From Affinundibacterium fentianense (GTDB taxonomy: Bacteria; Pseudomonadota; Gammaproteobacteria; Burkholderiales; Burkholderiaceae_D), in NCBI RefSeq assembly GCF_018139545.1, contig NZ_JAGSPJ010000001.1, positions 496,001 to 560,000 of the forward strand: a DNA stretch of 64,000 bases, read 5' to 3'. Below are positions 49,556 to 58,300 of the stretch, one piece after another. The stretch's first letter is position 1; each line of letters begins with the position of its first letter. The notes beneath the pieces are model-generated. The model had not been told where the DNA came from and ran no database searches. It was given only the letters and a program-made list of their open reading frames with translations. Both the position numbers and the translations under genes were made by a program.

Positions 49556-50236
49556 TTAAGAAGTCCGTGCCGACTCTCTCTCTAGCGTTGTAAGTGCCAC
49601 CTTATTTCGTAAATAAAGTGGTTGCGCCATTGCCGGACTACATATCAACTCATCGAACAGAGCTTGTTTCGCGATTGGCAATATGAATTCTGCGGATGGT
49701 GATTCATATAAACATTTCACCAATGGATTTGAACATGTCAATCCAGTGCCGAGAACAATAGGGAGTTTTCTTTCAAACGAATAATTTTCGGATTCTGCCA
49801 GTGGGCCCAAACGAAGTTCGCCCACTAATTGCCAACGCATTCCATCAAATTGATAATGTCCTGAATACACTTCATTCATACGCGCATCGAGACAGCAAAC
49901 AACATCCGTGACATTGAAGTGTCGACGCGCCGCCTCGGCCATAGGGATAAGACTGACAATTGGCAATACAGGTTTGTCCAAGCCAAATGCAAGCCCCTGA
50001 ACAACGCCGCAAGCAGTTCTAACCCCCGTAAATGCGCCGGGACCGCATCCAAAAGCGAGCGCATCAACGTCGCGCAAGTCAATTTGAGCCTCGCCCAAAA
50101 TTTCTTGTATGGCTGGAAGCAATCCAAACGAATGAGTGCTCACACCAGCCAACGTGCGTTTAAAAATCTGAGATTGGGAAAGCAATGCGACCGATGCAAC
50201 ATCCGTCGAAGTTTCGATAGCTATGATTGTTTTCAT
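49556..50236 (-). CDS. tsaB: tRNA t6A synthesis protein TsaB
   Basis: TsaB scaffolds TsaD and TsaE in making N6-threonylcarbamoyl-adenosine at tRNA position 37. The 226-residue ASKHA-fold protein shows IIAIETSTDVASVALL, HSFGLLPAIQEIL and AFGCGPGAFTGVRTACGVVQ. It is the first gene of the tsaB-rimI-UDG-like-DUF1853 run. Confidence 0.95.
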   Translation of the reverse strand: MKTIIAIETSTDVASVALLSQSQIFKRTLAGVSTHSFGLLPAIQEILGEAQIDLRDVDALAFGCGPGAFTGVRTACGVVQGLAFGLDKPVLPIVSLIPMAEAARRHFNVTDVVCCLDARMNEVYSGHYQFDGMRWQLVGELRLGPLAESENYSFERKLPIVLGTGLTCSNPLVKCLYESPSAEFILPIAKQALFDELICSPAMAQPLYLRNKVALTTLERESARTS

Positions 50237-50336
50237 AGTTATATTTTACTCTTCATTCACAAAATAGTTGATGCGTTTCGCCAAGTAAGTATTGCGTGAG
50301 CATGGTGACAAACAAACTGATCAGGTAAAATAAGTT

Positions 50337-50756
50337 ATGGATAAATCGAACTCGATCGACGACCTACAACTCGTCAAACTGAAACTAAATCAAACTCCCT
50401 GGCTAATTTGCTGCCTCTGCGCTGCATGGTGTGACACTTGCCAGATGTATCGCCGCAACTTTGAAGTAGTTCAAAGCCACCATCCTGAAAAATGCTTTGC
50501 TTGGCTTGATATTGAAGATCACGCCGACTTAATAGAGGATATCGATATCGAGAATTTTCCAACCATTCTCATTCAACACGATAACAAAATATTGTTTTTT
50601 GGCACGATGTTGCCTGACGCTAGTTTAGTCGATCGCCTCATTATTTCACTAGAAGATCGAGTCAAAGATAACAATGCAAGTGATATCCCACCGACCATAC
50701 AAAGCTCATTCGGCAACCCGAATTGGGATTTGCGTCAAACTCTATCTACTCTGTGA
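50337..50756 (+). CDS. Thioredoxin-fold protein
   Basis: The 139-residue protein has a thioredoxin-like core with active site WCDTC (Cys32, Cys35) preceded by three further cysteines in LICCLCAAW, and a cis-Pro region IENFPTILI. No signal peptide is seen, so it is likely cytoplasmic. The C-terminal 35 residues are unlike thioredoxin. Its partner is unknown. It is divergent from tsaB, as in related genomes. Confidence 0.82.
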   Translation: MDKSNSIDDLQLVKLKLNQTPWLICCLCAAWCDTCQMYRRNFEVVQSHHPEKCFAWLDIEDHADLIEDIDIENFPTILIQHDNKILFFGTMLPDASLVDRLIISLEDRVKDNNASDIPPTIQSSFGNPNWDLRQTLSTL

Positions 50757-50842
50757 CTAAAGCCTATTCTTTCCATAAGTAAGAAGTAATAGTGCACAGC
50801 CTTTATGAAGTCAGCTCACCGACTTTCATCGCTAAAATAACG

Positions 50843-50873
50843 AAAAAAGGGACTAGATTTTCATCTAGTCCCT
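50843..50873 (-). terminator. Terminator of tRNA-Arg copy 1
   Basis: GGGACTAGAT and ATCTAGTCCC pair perfectly, followed on the minus strand by a T run. It begins about 7 bp after the tRNA CCA end. Confidence 0.9.
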
Positions 50874-50879
50874 CTGATC

Positions 50880-50956
50880 TGGTGCGGCTGGCAGGAATCG
50901 AACCCACGACCCCTTGGTTCGTAGCCAAGTACTCTATCCAGCTGAGCTACAGCCGC
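50880..50956 (-). tRNA. tRNA-Arg (anticodon ACG), copy 1
   Basis: The acceptor GCGGCTG pairs with CGGCCGC-type partner and ends in ACCA. The anticodon stem CTTGG/CCAAG encloses CTACGAA, giving ACG, which becomes ICG for CGU, CGC and CGA codons. Its own TATAAT lies at 50972-50967 on the minus strand. Confidence 0.96.
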
Positions 50957-51085
50957 GAAAAACAAAATTATAGCAGACTATTATCTAAAAATGAAGTATC
51001 TAATTCGATGAAATAAAGATCTCTACGACCAATCGATATTTAAACGAACCGTCTCGATAGAGAACTATCACAAATTAACTCAACG

Positions 51086-51116
51086 AAAAAAGGGACTAGA
51101 TTTTCATCTAGTCCCT
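51086..51116 (-). terminator. Terminator of tRNA-Arg copy 2
   Basis: The hairpin is the same as that of copy 1 (GGGACTAGAT/ATCTAGTCCC plus T run). Confidence 0.9.
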
Positions 51117-51122
51117 CTGATC

Positions 51123-51199
51123 TGGTGCGGCTGGCAGGAATCGAACCCACGACCCCTTGGTTCGTAGCCAAGTACTCTATCCAGCTGAGCTACAGCCGC
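51123..51199 (-). tRNA. tRNA-Arg (anticodon ACG), copy 2
   Basis: The gene is identical over its 77 nt to copy 1, with anticodon ACG and an encoded CCA. The upstream region differs from that of copy 1; TAGAAT at 51215-51210 is a candidate -10. Confidence 0.96.
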
Positions 51200-51288
51200 G
51201 AAGACCAATATTCTAACACAAGTATTCGAATTTTATTGGTCAATTATTCTTAAATCCTCAAGCATTTTTAAATTTAACAATTCCTTGA

Positions 51289-53166
51289 TTAGATTTCTAC
51301 CTGGGCCCCAACCTCGATAACGCGATTGCTCGGAATCTGATAATAATCAGCAGCATCACGCGCATTCCGCGACATAGTTACAAACAAACCCTCGCGCCAA
51401 CTCGCCATTCCACTGCCCGGACTAGAGATAATAGTCTGCCGAGAAATGAAATATGACGTTTCCAAAGGCTCAAACTCCAAACCGAAGGGAGCGCACAATG
51501 CCAGCGCATTCGGGATATCCGGCTCATTTTTAAATCCATAGTACACATCAATTTGAAAACAATTATTTTTTAAATCGCTCACTTTGATGCGTTCACTAAA
51601 TGGAACCCATGGAATTTCTCGATTATGCAAGGTAATAAAGATAACGCGCTCGTGCAGGATTTTATTATGGGACAAATTATGCAACAAAGCATGTGGCACG
51701 CCATCGGCCTCGCCACGCAAAAAAACCGCGGTTCCCGCCACACGAACTGGCGGGGAGACAAACAGCGACTCCAGAAACTCCTCCAACGGGATCGCATGTT
51801 TTTTTAAGTTATCAAAAACCAACGAACGTCCGCGCCGCCAAGTCAACATGACAGTACAAATCCCAATACCCAAGGCAATTGGGAACCAACCACCACTAAA
51901 GAATTTCAAAGCATTTGATGAAAATAGTGCGATATCAATTAAGAAGAAGAAACTGGTCGATGCAATACACAAAGCCAAATTGTATTTCCAACCAAAACGA
52001 ATCACAAAAAATGTAAGGATAGAAGTGACTAACATTGTGCCAGTATTCGCAATACCATATGCCGACGCCAAATTAGACGCAGAGCCAAATCCAATGACAG
52101 CAGCAACCACCGCAGCCAGTTGCAACCAATTCACGACTGGAATATAAATTTGGCCAATCTCCTTCGACGAGGTATGAACGATCTTCATACGTGGTAGAAA
52201 ACCGAGAGAGATTGCTTGCTTTGTCATTGAGAAAGCACCAGAAATAGTCGCTTGCGATGCAATCACGGCTGCCATAGTTGACAAGACGACCAATGGATAA
52301 ATACTCCAATCACCCAATTGATTGAAAAATGGATTTTCAACTGCCGTCGGCTCAACCATGAGCAAAGCCCCCTGCCCCAAATAATTGAGGCCCAATGCCG
52401 GAAATACGATAAAAAACCAAGCAGTACGGATGGGTTTGGCACCAAAATGTCCCATGTCAGCATAAAGAGCTTCAGAGCCAGTAAATGCCAAGACAACCGC
52501 ACCTAGTGCAATAAATGCAGACCATTTATGCAAAACCAAAAACTCAACGGCATAGAGTGGGTTAAAGGCAGCCAGAATCCCCGGCATTCGAAGAATATTG
52601 TACAAGCCCATGGCGGCCAATACGGCAAACCATAGAACCATTACGGGACCAAATAGCTTGCCAATCGTCGCTGTGCCTCTCGATTGTACCGCATAGAGAC
52701 CAACTAGGATCATTAGCGTTATGGGTACAACAAATGGCTTCAATGCTGGAGTCGCAACCTTGATCCCCTCAATGGCCGATAGAACGGTCATTGCTGGTGT
52801 GACGACGCCATCCCCATAAAATAAGGACGCACCAACCACTCCTAAGATCACGAGTGGAAAATACAGTTTCGAATTCTTGCCGACCGATTCCAGGGTTAAA
52901 GCAGCAAGCGCCATAATCCCCCCTTCACCGCGGTTACTTGCTCGCAATACCAACGTGACATATTTCAATGAAACAATAAATATCAATCCCCAAAGGATCA
53001 ACGAAACGATGCCAAGAATATTTTCTAAACTTAATGCGAGCCCATGCTTGTGATCAAAAACTTCTTGCATGGTATAGAGAGGACTTGTGCCGATATCGCC
53101 ATAAACGATACCGATTGCAGCCAGGGTCAACGCCGAAAGGCTGCTCTTAGTTTGATCGTGGGCCAA
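51289..53166 (-). CDS. kup: Low-affinity potassium uptake protein Kup, TTG start
   Basis: The 625-residue potassium/proton symporter has about 12 helices and the hallmark GIVYGDIGTSPLYTMQEVFD near the N terminus, with GDGVVTPAMTVLSAIEG and the ALYADMGHFG block. The cytoplasmic C-terminal 150 residues are of full length. The TTG start is supported by AAGGA seven bases upstream and by the conserved N terminus 15 residues later. It is next to the accessory region on its upstream side. Confidence 0.94.
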   Translation of the reverse strand: MAHDQTKSSLSALTLAAIGIVYGDIGTSPLYTMQEVFDHKHGLALSLENILGIVSLILWGLIFIVSLKYVTLVLRASNRGEGGIMALAALTLESVGKNSKLYFPLVILGVVGASLFYGDGVVTPAMTVLSAIEGIKVATPALKPFVVPITLMILVGLYAVQSRGTATIGKLFGPVMVLWFAVLAAMGLYNILRMPGILAAFNPLYAVEFLVLHKWSAFIALGAVVLAFTGSEALYADMGHFGAKPIRTAWFFIVFPALGLNYLGQGALLMVEPTAVENPFFNQLGDWSIYPLVVLSTMAAVIASQATISGAFSMTKQAISLGFLPRMKIVHTSSKEIGQIYIPVVNWLQLAAVVAAVIGFGSASNLASAYGIANTGTMLVTSILTFFVIRFGWKYNLALCIASTSFFFLIDIALFSSNALKFFSGGWFPIALGIGICTVMLTWRRGRSLVFDNLKKHAIPLEEFLESLFVSPPVRVAGTAVFLRGEADGVPHALLHNLSHNKILHERVIFITLHNREIPWVPFSERIKVSDLKNNCFQIDVYYGFKNEPDIPNALALCAPFGLEFEPLETSYFISRQTIISSPGSGMASWREGLFVTMSRNARDAADYYQIPSNRVIEVGAQVEI

Positions 53167-53280
53167 TTGGTTTCCTTGTAATTATTGGTGCATTGCACAA
53201 TAGTCGAAGGGCAAGCGAAATTCAAGATGCATTATCAAAAAAAAGACAGCCTACGCCTAAAAAAGATTTTACGAAAGCAC

Positions 53281-53318
53281 AAAAGAAAAATGCCCGCTTA
53301 ATTTACATTAAGCGGGCA
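53281..53318 (-). terminator. Strong terminator next to the tRNA-like scar
   Basis: TGCCCGCTTAAT and ATTAAGCGGGCA pair perfectly over 12 bp around TTAC, with a T-rich run on the minus strand. No intact gene on the minus strand runs into it, so it probably ended the transcript of a tRNA gene now separated from it. Confidence 0.88.
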
Positions 53319-53327
53319 CCAATTCTT

Positions 53328-53343
53328 TGGCGGAGACGGTGTC
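53328..53343 (-). other. tRNA-Ser-like 3' end, candidate attachment site
   Basis: Read on the minus strand, GACAC-CGTCTCC-G-CCA has the form of a T-stem half, acceptor strand, discriminator G and CCA of a serine-type tRNA. No tRNA body precedes it: the next bases do not form a T-loop. Standing between a terminator and an integrase gene, it fits the 3' remnant left by site-specific integration into a tRNA. A second copy is not seen in the window. Confidence 0.5.
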
Positions 53344-53459
53344 TGCTTAAAAATATTCCAACACAATCCAATCACAACTTAAATATCATTAAAAATCAAT
53401 AGATTAAACAAAACCCCGTCCAACAAAATCCAATCAAAGCTATCAAAATCCACTGAAAA

Positions 53460-53483
53460 ATGGCATACTGAATGGCATACTGA
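53460..53483. repeat. Tandem 12-bp repeat upstream of the integrase
   Basis: ATGGCATACTGA occurs twice head to tail, ending 32 bp before the integrase ATG. Candidate roles are integrase arm-binding sites or an operator controlling int. Confidence 0.7.
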
Positions 53484-53515
53484 AATTATCAATCCACCTT
53501 AAAAACATCGTATAA

Positions 53516-54727
53516 ATGGCTACATTAACAGATGTCAAAGCACGTTCAATTACCTCTGAATCTGGAATTCTTCCCCACGGAGGAGTGACAGGATTAGCGT
53601 TACACCCATCCAACACTAAAGGATCGGGCAAATGGGTTTTACGTTTTGTCAGTCCAATTACACAAAAACGCCGAAACGCTGGATTAGGAAGTTACCCCGA
53701 AGTTAGCATCGCCCAAGCTGCCAAAGCAGCTATAGAAATGCGATCACAAATTGAACAAGGGATAGACCCTCTAGAAGAAAAAGCAAAGATTGCAAAAGTA
53801 TCGAAAGCTCCGACTTTTCAAGAAGCATCTAAACTCCTGCACGCAGAGCTTCTACCAAGTTGGAAGAATGATAAACATGGGCAACAATGGATTAACACTC
53901 TAGAACAATATGTGTTCCCAATTATCGGCAAATTACTGCTTGATCAAATTCAACCGAGACACATCGCAGATACTTTACGCCCCATTTGGCTAGAAATACC
54001 TGAAACGGCTGGTCGAGTTAAACAACGCATTCATGCTGTTATGGCTTGGGCTTGGGCACACGAATATTGCCCGTCAAACCCTGTCGACGTTGTGCAGTAC
54101 CTACTTCCCCCTCAACCTAGCAAATCAGTTAGAACTAAGCACCAACCTGCAATGCCCTGGGCGGATATACCATTGTTTATCAAAACGCACTTAAGAAATG
54201 GAAACAAGTATGACGTCACACGACCCATGCTGGAATTCCTAATTTTAACTGCGGCACGCTCAGGTGAAGTCAGGGAAATGACATGGTCTGAAGTTAACTT
54301 TCAAGAAGAGACTTGGATCGTACCTGCTGAACGGATGAAAGCTAAATTACTACACCGTGTTCCCCTTTCAAAACGTGCAATCGAAATTTTACGATCTCAA
54401 CAAGGTTTTCATGAGGAGCTAGTATTCCCTTCTCCACGTAAACAAAAAGAACTATCTGACATGGTACTTACTTCATTTTTAAGAAGAGTAAAAGCGAAAA
54501 GCGATACTCCCGGAAGATTTGCCACAGCACATGGATTCAGATCAAGCTTCCGTGATTGGTGTAGTGAGCAAGGATATGCTAGGGATTTAGCTGAAAGATC
54601 ATTGGCACATACTGTCCAGAACAAAGTGGAGGCAGCATATCATCGGACAGACTTACTTGAGCAGCGTCGAAGTCTACTTGAAACTTGGTCTCATTTTTGC
54701 ACATCAAGAAATCAGCAAATAGTCTGA
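53516..54727 (+). CDS. Tyrosine-type integrase (P4-like, DUF4102 N terminus)
   Basis: The 403-residue recombinase has an N-terminal arm-binding domain (TLTDVKARSI, GLGSYPEVSIAQAAKAAIEM), a SAM-like core-binding domain and a catalytic domain. The full active-site set is visible: Arg in TAARSGEVREMTW, Lys in MKAKLLHRVPLS, His-x-x-Arg in AHGFRSSFRDW, His in SLAHTVQNKVEAAYHR and the Tyr nucleophile in the same block. It should therefore be active. Such integrases insert elements at tRNA or tmRNA 3' ends, in line with the scar 170 bp upstream. Confidence 0.93.
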   Translation: MATLTDVKARSITSESGILPHGGVTGLALHPSNTKGSGKWVLRFVSPITQKRRNAGLGSYPEVSIAQAAKAAIEMRSQIEQGIDPLEEKAKIAKVSKAPTFQEASKLLHAELLPSWKNDKHGQQWINTLEQYVFPIIGKLLLDQIQPRHIADTLRPIWLEIPETAGRVKQRIHAVMAWAWAHEYCPSNPVDVVQYLLPPQPSKSVRTKHQPAMPWADIPLFIKTHLRNGNKYDVTRPMLEFLILTAARSGEVREMTWSEVNFQEETWIVPAERMKAKLLHRVPLSKRAIEILRSQQGFHEELVFPSPRKQKELSDMVLTSFLRRVKAKSDTPGRFATAHGFRSSFRDWCSEQGYARDLAERSLAHTVQNKVEAAYHRTDLLEQRRSLLETWSHFCTSRNQQIV

Positions 54728-55319
54728 CAACTAACATCTGAAGCATGCTCAACTTACAATGAATGCGAAACTTCAACGAAGAGAATGTCGAAGACCCAGA
54801 ACACATAAAATTTTTTCAAGCAAAATGCAACCTTAGATAATCTCTACTCGGACAAATTTCTATCAACTCGGCTCTGACCAGACTGCTTTGTACACCAGAT
54901 CAATCGGGGAAAAACCGCTTTGAGCTCATCTACTGATACATCAATCGATAATTACGACCCGCTACAAGAAGCCACACTATAACCAAAAGAATCGTCACAA
55001 AAATCGTTGACCCAGTTCCACTGAGACGCTCCGCCCAAATCACCAATGCTCACCATACTGACCCAGCACTTACACGTACATATTAACGACGCGAATGGTA
55101 CACAAATTGCACCACACCGCAGAACTTGTCAAATAAACCCTACCATCAATAATGTCACATTCTTGCTATGAGGACTGGAATAACTTACTTAAATTTGAAT
55201 CCCAAAATCCCGAGCACCATACCTAACACATAAAGAAATCTTTTCCTTTCTAAAAAGAGACTCAATCCGTAAATCACTTCTTTGTTACGAAGTGATTTAC
55301 GGACTTCATCAATATCAAA
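54728..55319. other. 592-bp intergenic region between integrase and RTX gene
   Basis: No convincing gene is seen on either strand. It holds a terminator at 55266-55303 for the RTX gene. A 37-codon minus-strand frame (54930-55043, GTG start) encodes one possible membrane helix but lacks other support. Stops are frequent in all frames. Confidence 0.6.
55254..55303 (-). terminator. Terminator of the RTX gene
   Basis: TCCGTAAATCACTTC and GAAGTGATTTACGGA form a perfect 15-bp stem with an 8-nt loop, 16 bp past the RTX stop. On the minus strand ATTGAGTCTCTTTTTAG follows, so the T run is about 10 nt from the stem. Confidence 0.75.
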
Positions 55320-58300
55320 CTAAACCAAACTAACCGTCGCGTCCTTCAAATTAGCGACAGGCTGCAAGGTCTGATTCACTGTTCCAAACTGTGCACTTGA
55401 CACAAGATTCAATGCAGGTGCCATTGTGAAGCCAGACAAACTGCCCGTTTTCGTATATTGATAAGCAAGGTCACCACCCATTGCAGCAGTGTCGCTACTA
55501 TTCAAATAAAACTCCAACAGCGACGCAGACAATGCCCAACTGGTCAATGAAGGATTCGCCGCTCTGGCCTGATCAAACTTGGTCACCAAACCATCAAAAT
55601 TGAATTGTTCAATCTTTTTGTTATTTAGCTTATTAGTCGATGCAGCGTTATAGTCCGTCGTGCCTTCAATCACTACCTGTAAATTGGCGATGCTGTGATT
55701 GTTGACGTTGGCGTACCAGTCTTTCATCGTGACTTGTTCACTCGTGCCTGTGACTAAGATTAAGTCATTGCCCGATTTCTTGAACAGTAAATCGGCGTAT
55801 TTAATCCCTTTGCCGAGCGATAGCGTGTTGTCTTTGCCTGTGCTGGCATTGACGATGTCCATACCATCACCGCGATTAAAGGCAATCACATCGGTTCCGG
55901 TACTGGTCGTGATCGTATCGTTGCCTAGGCCACCGGCGATGAAGTCATTGCCAACGCCTGCGGCAATGACATCAATTCCTGCACCGCCATCGAAGATATT
56001 ATTGCCGGCAGTGTCGGTCAAGGTGTCGTCGCCTGCTGCGCCTTGCAAAATATCATTGCCTGCGGCACCGTTAAGAACATTATTGCCGCTATTCCCAGTC
56101 AATAAATTATCTAAAGTGTTGCCAGTGCCGTTGATAGCCGTTGTGCCGGTCAGTAGCAAAGCTTCCAGATTGGCGATCAGTGTGTAGGTCACTGAGGATT
56201 TGACTTGGTCATTGCCTTCGCCCGTATTTTCTGTCGCAACATCGCTAGCGTTATCGATGATGTAGATATCGTTACCCGCACCACCCGACATGGTATCGGC
56301 ACCTGTGCCGCCATCGAGAATATTATTGCCGCTATTGCCGACTAGGATATTCGCCACAGTATTGCCGGTGGCGTTAATCGCTGCACTACCAGTTAAGGTG
56401 AGATTCTCTATGTTGGTGCCGAGGATGTAGCTGATACTACTTTGGACAAGGTCAGTACCAGCACTCGCAGCCTCAGTGACCACGTCTGCTGTATTGTCTA
56501 CGATATAGGTGTCGTCCCCTGCACCACCTATCATGTTATCCGCGCCAGTACCACCGTCCAGTATATTGTTACCAGCATTGCCCGTGAGGGTGTTCGCTAG
56601 CGCGTTACCGGTGCCGTTAATGCTTGCCGTTCCGGTCAGCGTTAAATTCTCGACGTTGGCAGACAATGTATACGACACACTGCTATTGACTTGGTCGGTA
56701 CCTTCTCCGCTGTTTTCGGTGATGAGGTCGCCGATATTGTCGATCACGTAGATGTCGTTACCTGCACCGCCAATTAAAGTATCGGCACCGGCACCACCGT
56801 CCAAGGTGTTGATGGCGCTGTTACCTGTAATAGTGTTGGGCAATGCATTGCCTGTGCCGTTAATGGCGGTGGTTCCGGTGAGAATGAGATTTTCAACATT
56901 CGCAGGTAACGTCAGGGTGACGCCGCTCTTGATGGTGTCAGTACCTTCATTCAGGTTTTCTGTGACGACATCAGTGACCACATCGACCACATACGTGTCA
57001 TCACCTAAACCACCAATCAGGGTATCTGTGCCTGCACCGCCATCAAGGACATCGTTACCAGCATTACCGGTCAATTTATCATTGCCCGCTAATCCGCTTA
57101 GGGTGTCGTTGCCTGCGCCACCGGTGAGTGTATCTGCACCGCTGGTACCTGTGAGGTTGAGATTGGTGACGCTGACGACCAAGTCGAATACATCAGAGGC
57201 TGAGAGGTTTCCTGCATCTTTCGCCGTTACCTTCACGCTGATAGTTCCAACTGCACTCGGCGTACCACTAAATGTTCGTGTACTGGTATTAAAGCTTAGC
57301 CAAGATGGTAAAGCTGAACCATCGGCTAAAGTCGCGGTATAACCGAGTACATCGCCTGCATCTGGATCAGTAAAACTTGTACTTGGGACTGTATAAGTAA
57401 ATGCCGTTGAAAGTGCGGCAGTTTGATCAACTAATGGTGTCGCTAAGACAGGCGTACGATTTGCTGCACTCACCGTCATCTTTAACGACTGACCGATGGC
57501 TAGTCCATAGTTATCAGTACCCCACAACGTCAGGTTCAAGGCTCCAACATTGCCTGCCGCTGCCGTTCCAGACAGTACTCTGGTGCTCGAATTAAAGCTA
57601 AGCCAGCTTGGCAATGCAGAGCCGTCTTGCATCTTCAGGCTATAGGTAACCGAATCACCAACATCGGTATCTACGATAGTATTCACGGGAACAGTGAATG
57701 AATACACTGTTCCCACTATCGTTGTCTGATTTGGCACTGCTGTTGCTATGGTCGGTGCCTTGTTGTTGGTCGCACGATCAACCATCGTTTGAATCATCAC
57801 TTGATTCCAGGTGACCGCATTCGAGAATTCAACTTTATCGATTTTGTAATCGGCTGCTTCGCCATTCAAAGTTGTATTCGCTGCATAGTAATTACTGATA
57901 CCAATTTGATCCGTTGTACCTTTAATCTTGAGGAATAAGGTATTACCCGACTTAAACGCAAGCACATCGGTATCCACAATATTGCCAGCAAAACGAACAA
58001 CATCTGTTGCCGTTAGCAAGTCTTTATTGTCAACAGTGTCTTGCCCATCTCCACGATTGTAGACATAGATATCATTGCCTAATCCACCTGACAAATAATC
58101 ATTCCCTCTAGCACCAGTGAGAACGTTACTACCCTCATTCCCCCAGAGTCCATTATTCAAGGCATTACCAGTTGCGCTGAGATCACTCCCACCATCTAAC
58201 GCCAATCTTTCGACATTATCACTGAGTGTGTAGCTGACATTCGAGCGGACAAAATCATCGCCCTCATTCAGATTCTCGACAATGACGTCACCTTCATCTT

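Larger units (their letters stand above)
50839..50959 (-). repeat. 121-bp direct repeat, copy 1 (terminator plus tRNA-Arg)
   Basis: This unit is identical to 51082-51202, offset 243 bp. It contains a terminator hairpin and a tRNA-Arg gene but not the promoter. The 122 bp between copies are unique. Confidence 0.95.
51082..51202 (-). repeat. 121-bp direct repeat, copy 2 (terminator plus tRNA-Arg)
   Basis: This copy is identical to 50839-50959. On the minus strand it comes first, and its own terminator should stop transcription before copy 1. Confidence 0.95.
53167..53515. other. Intergenic junction kup/integrase
   Basis: These 349 bp have no gene. They hold the kup upstream region, a strong terminator (53281-53318), a tRNA-3'-end-like piece (53328-53343) and a 12-bp tandem repeat (53460-53483). 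From 53350 on the sequence is very AT-rich. This looks like a core-genome to mobile-element junction. Confidence 0.6.

Noticed and set aside
50839..51202. Two identical 121-bp direct repeats as possible ends of an integrated element
   Set aside because: Only 122 bp of non-coding DNA lie between them and each repeat is a complete tRNA-terminator unit; a simple tandem duplication explains them.
54930..55043. Minus-strand frame of 37 codons with GTG start and a possible membrane helix (FVTILLVIVWLLVAG)
   Set aside because: No Shine-Dalgarno, no family resemblance, an atypical start and an AT-rich intergenic setting; chance is as likely.
56090..57060. Regular repeats that could suggest a CRISPR array
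   Set aside because: The period is about 243 bp, the repeats are in frame inside a coding region, and there are no short palindromic units or spacers.
55699..57342. Three long plus-strand open frames (up to 196 codons, Pro/Ser/Val-rich) opposite the RTX gene
   Set aside because: They mirror the Gly/Asp/Asn-rich RTX repeats on the other strand, have no Shine-Dalgarno or known domain, and share the repeat period of the sense gene.
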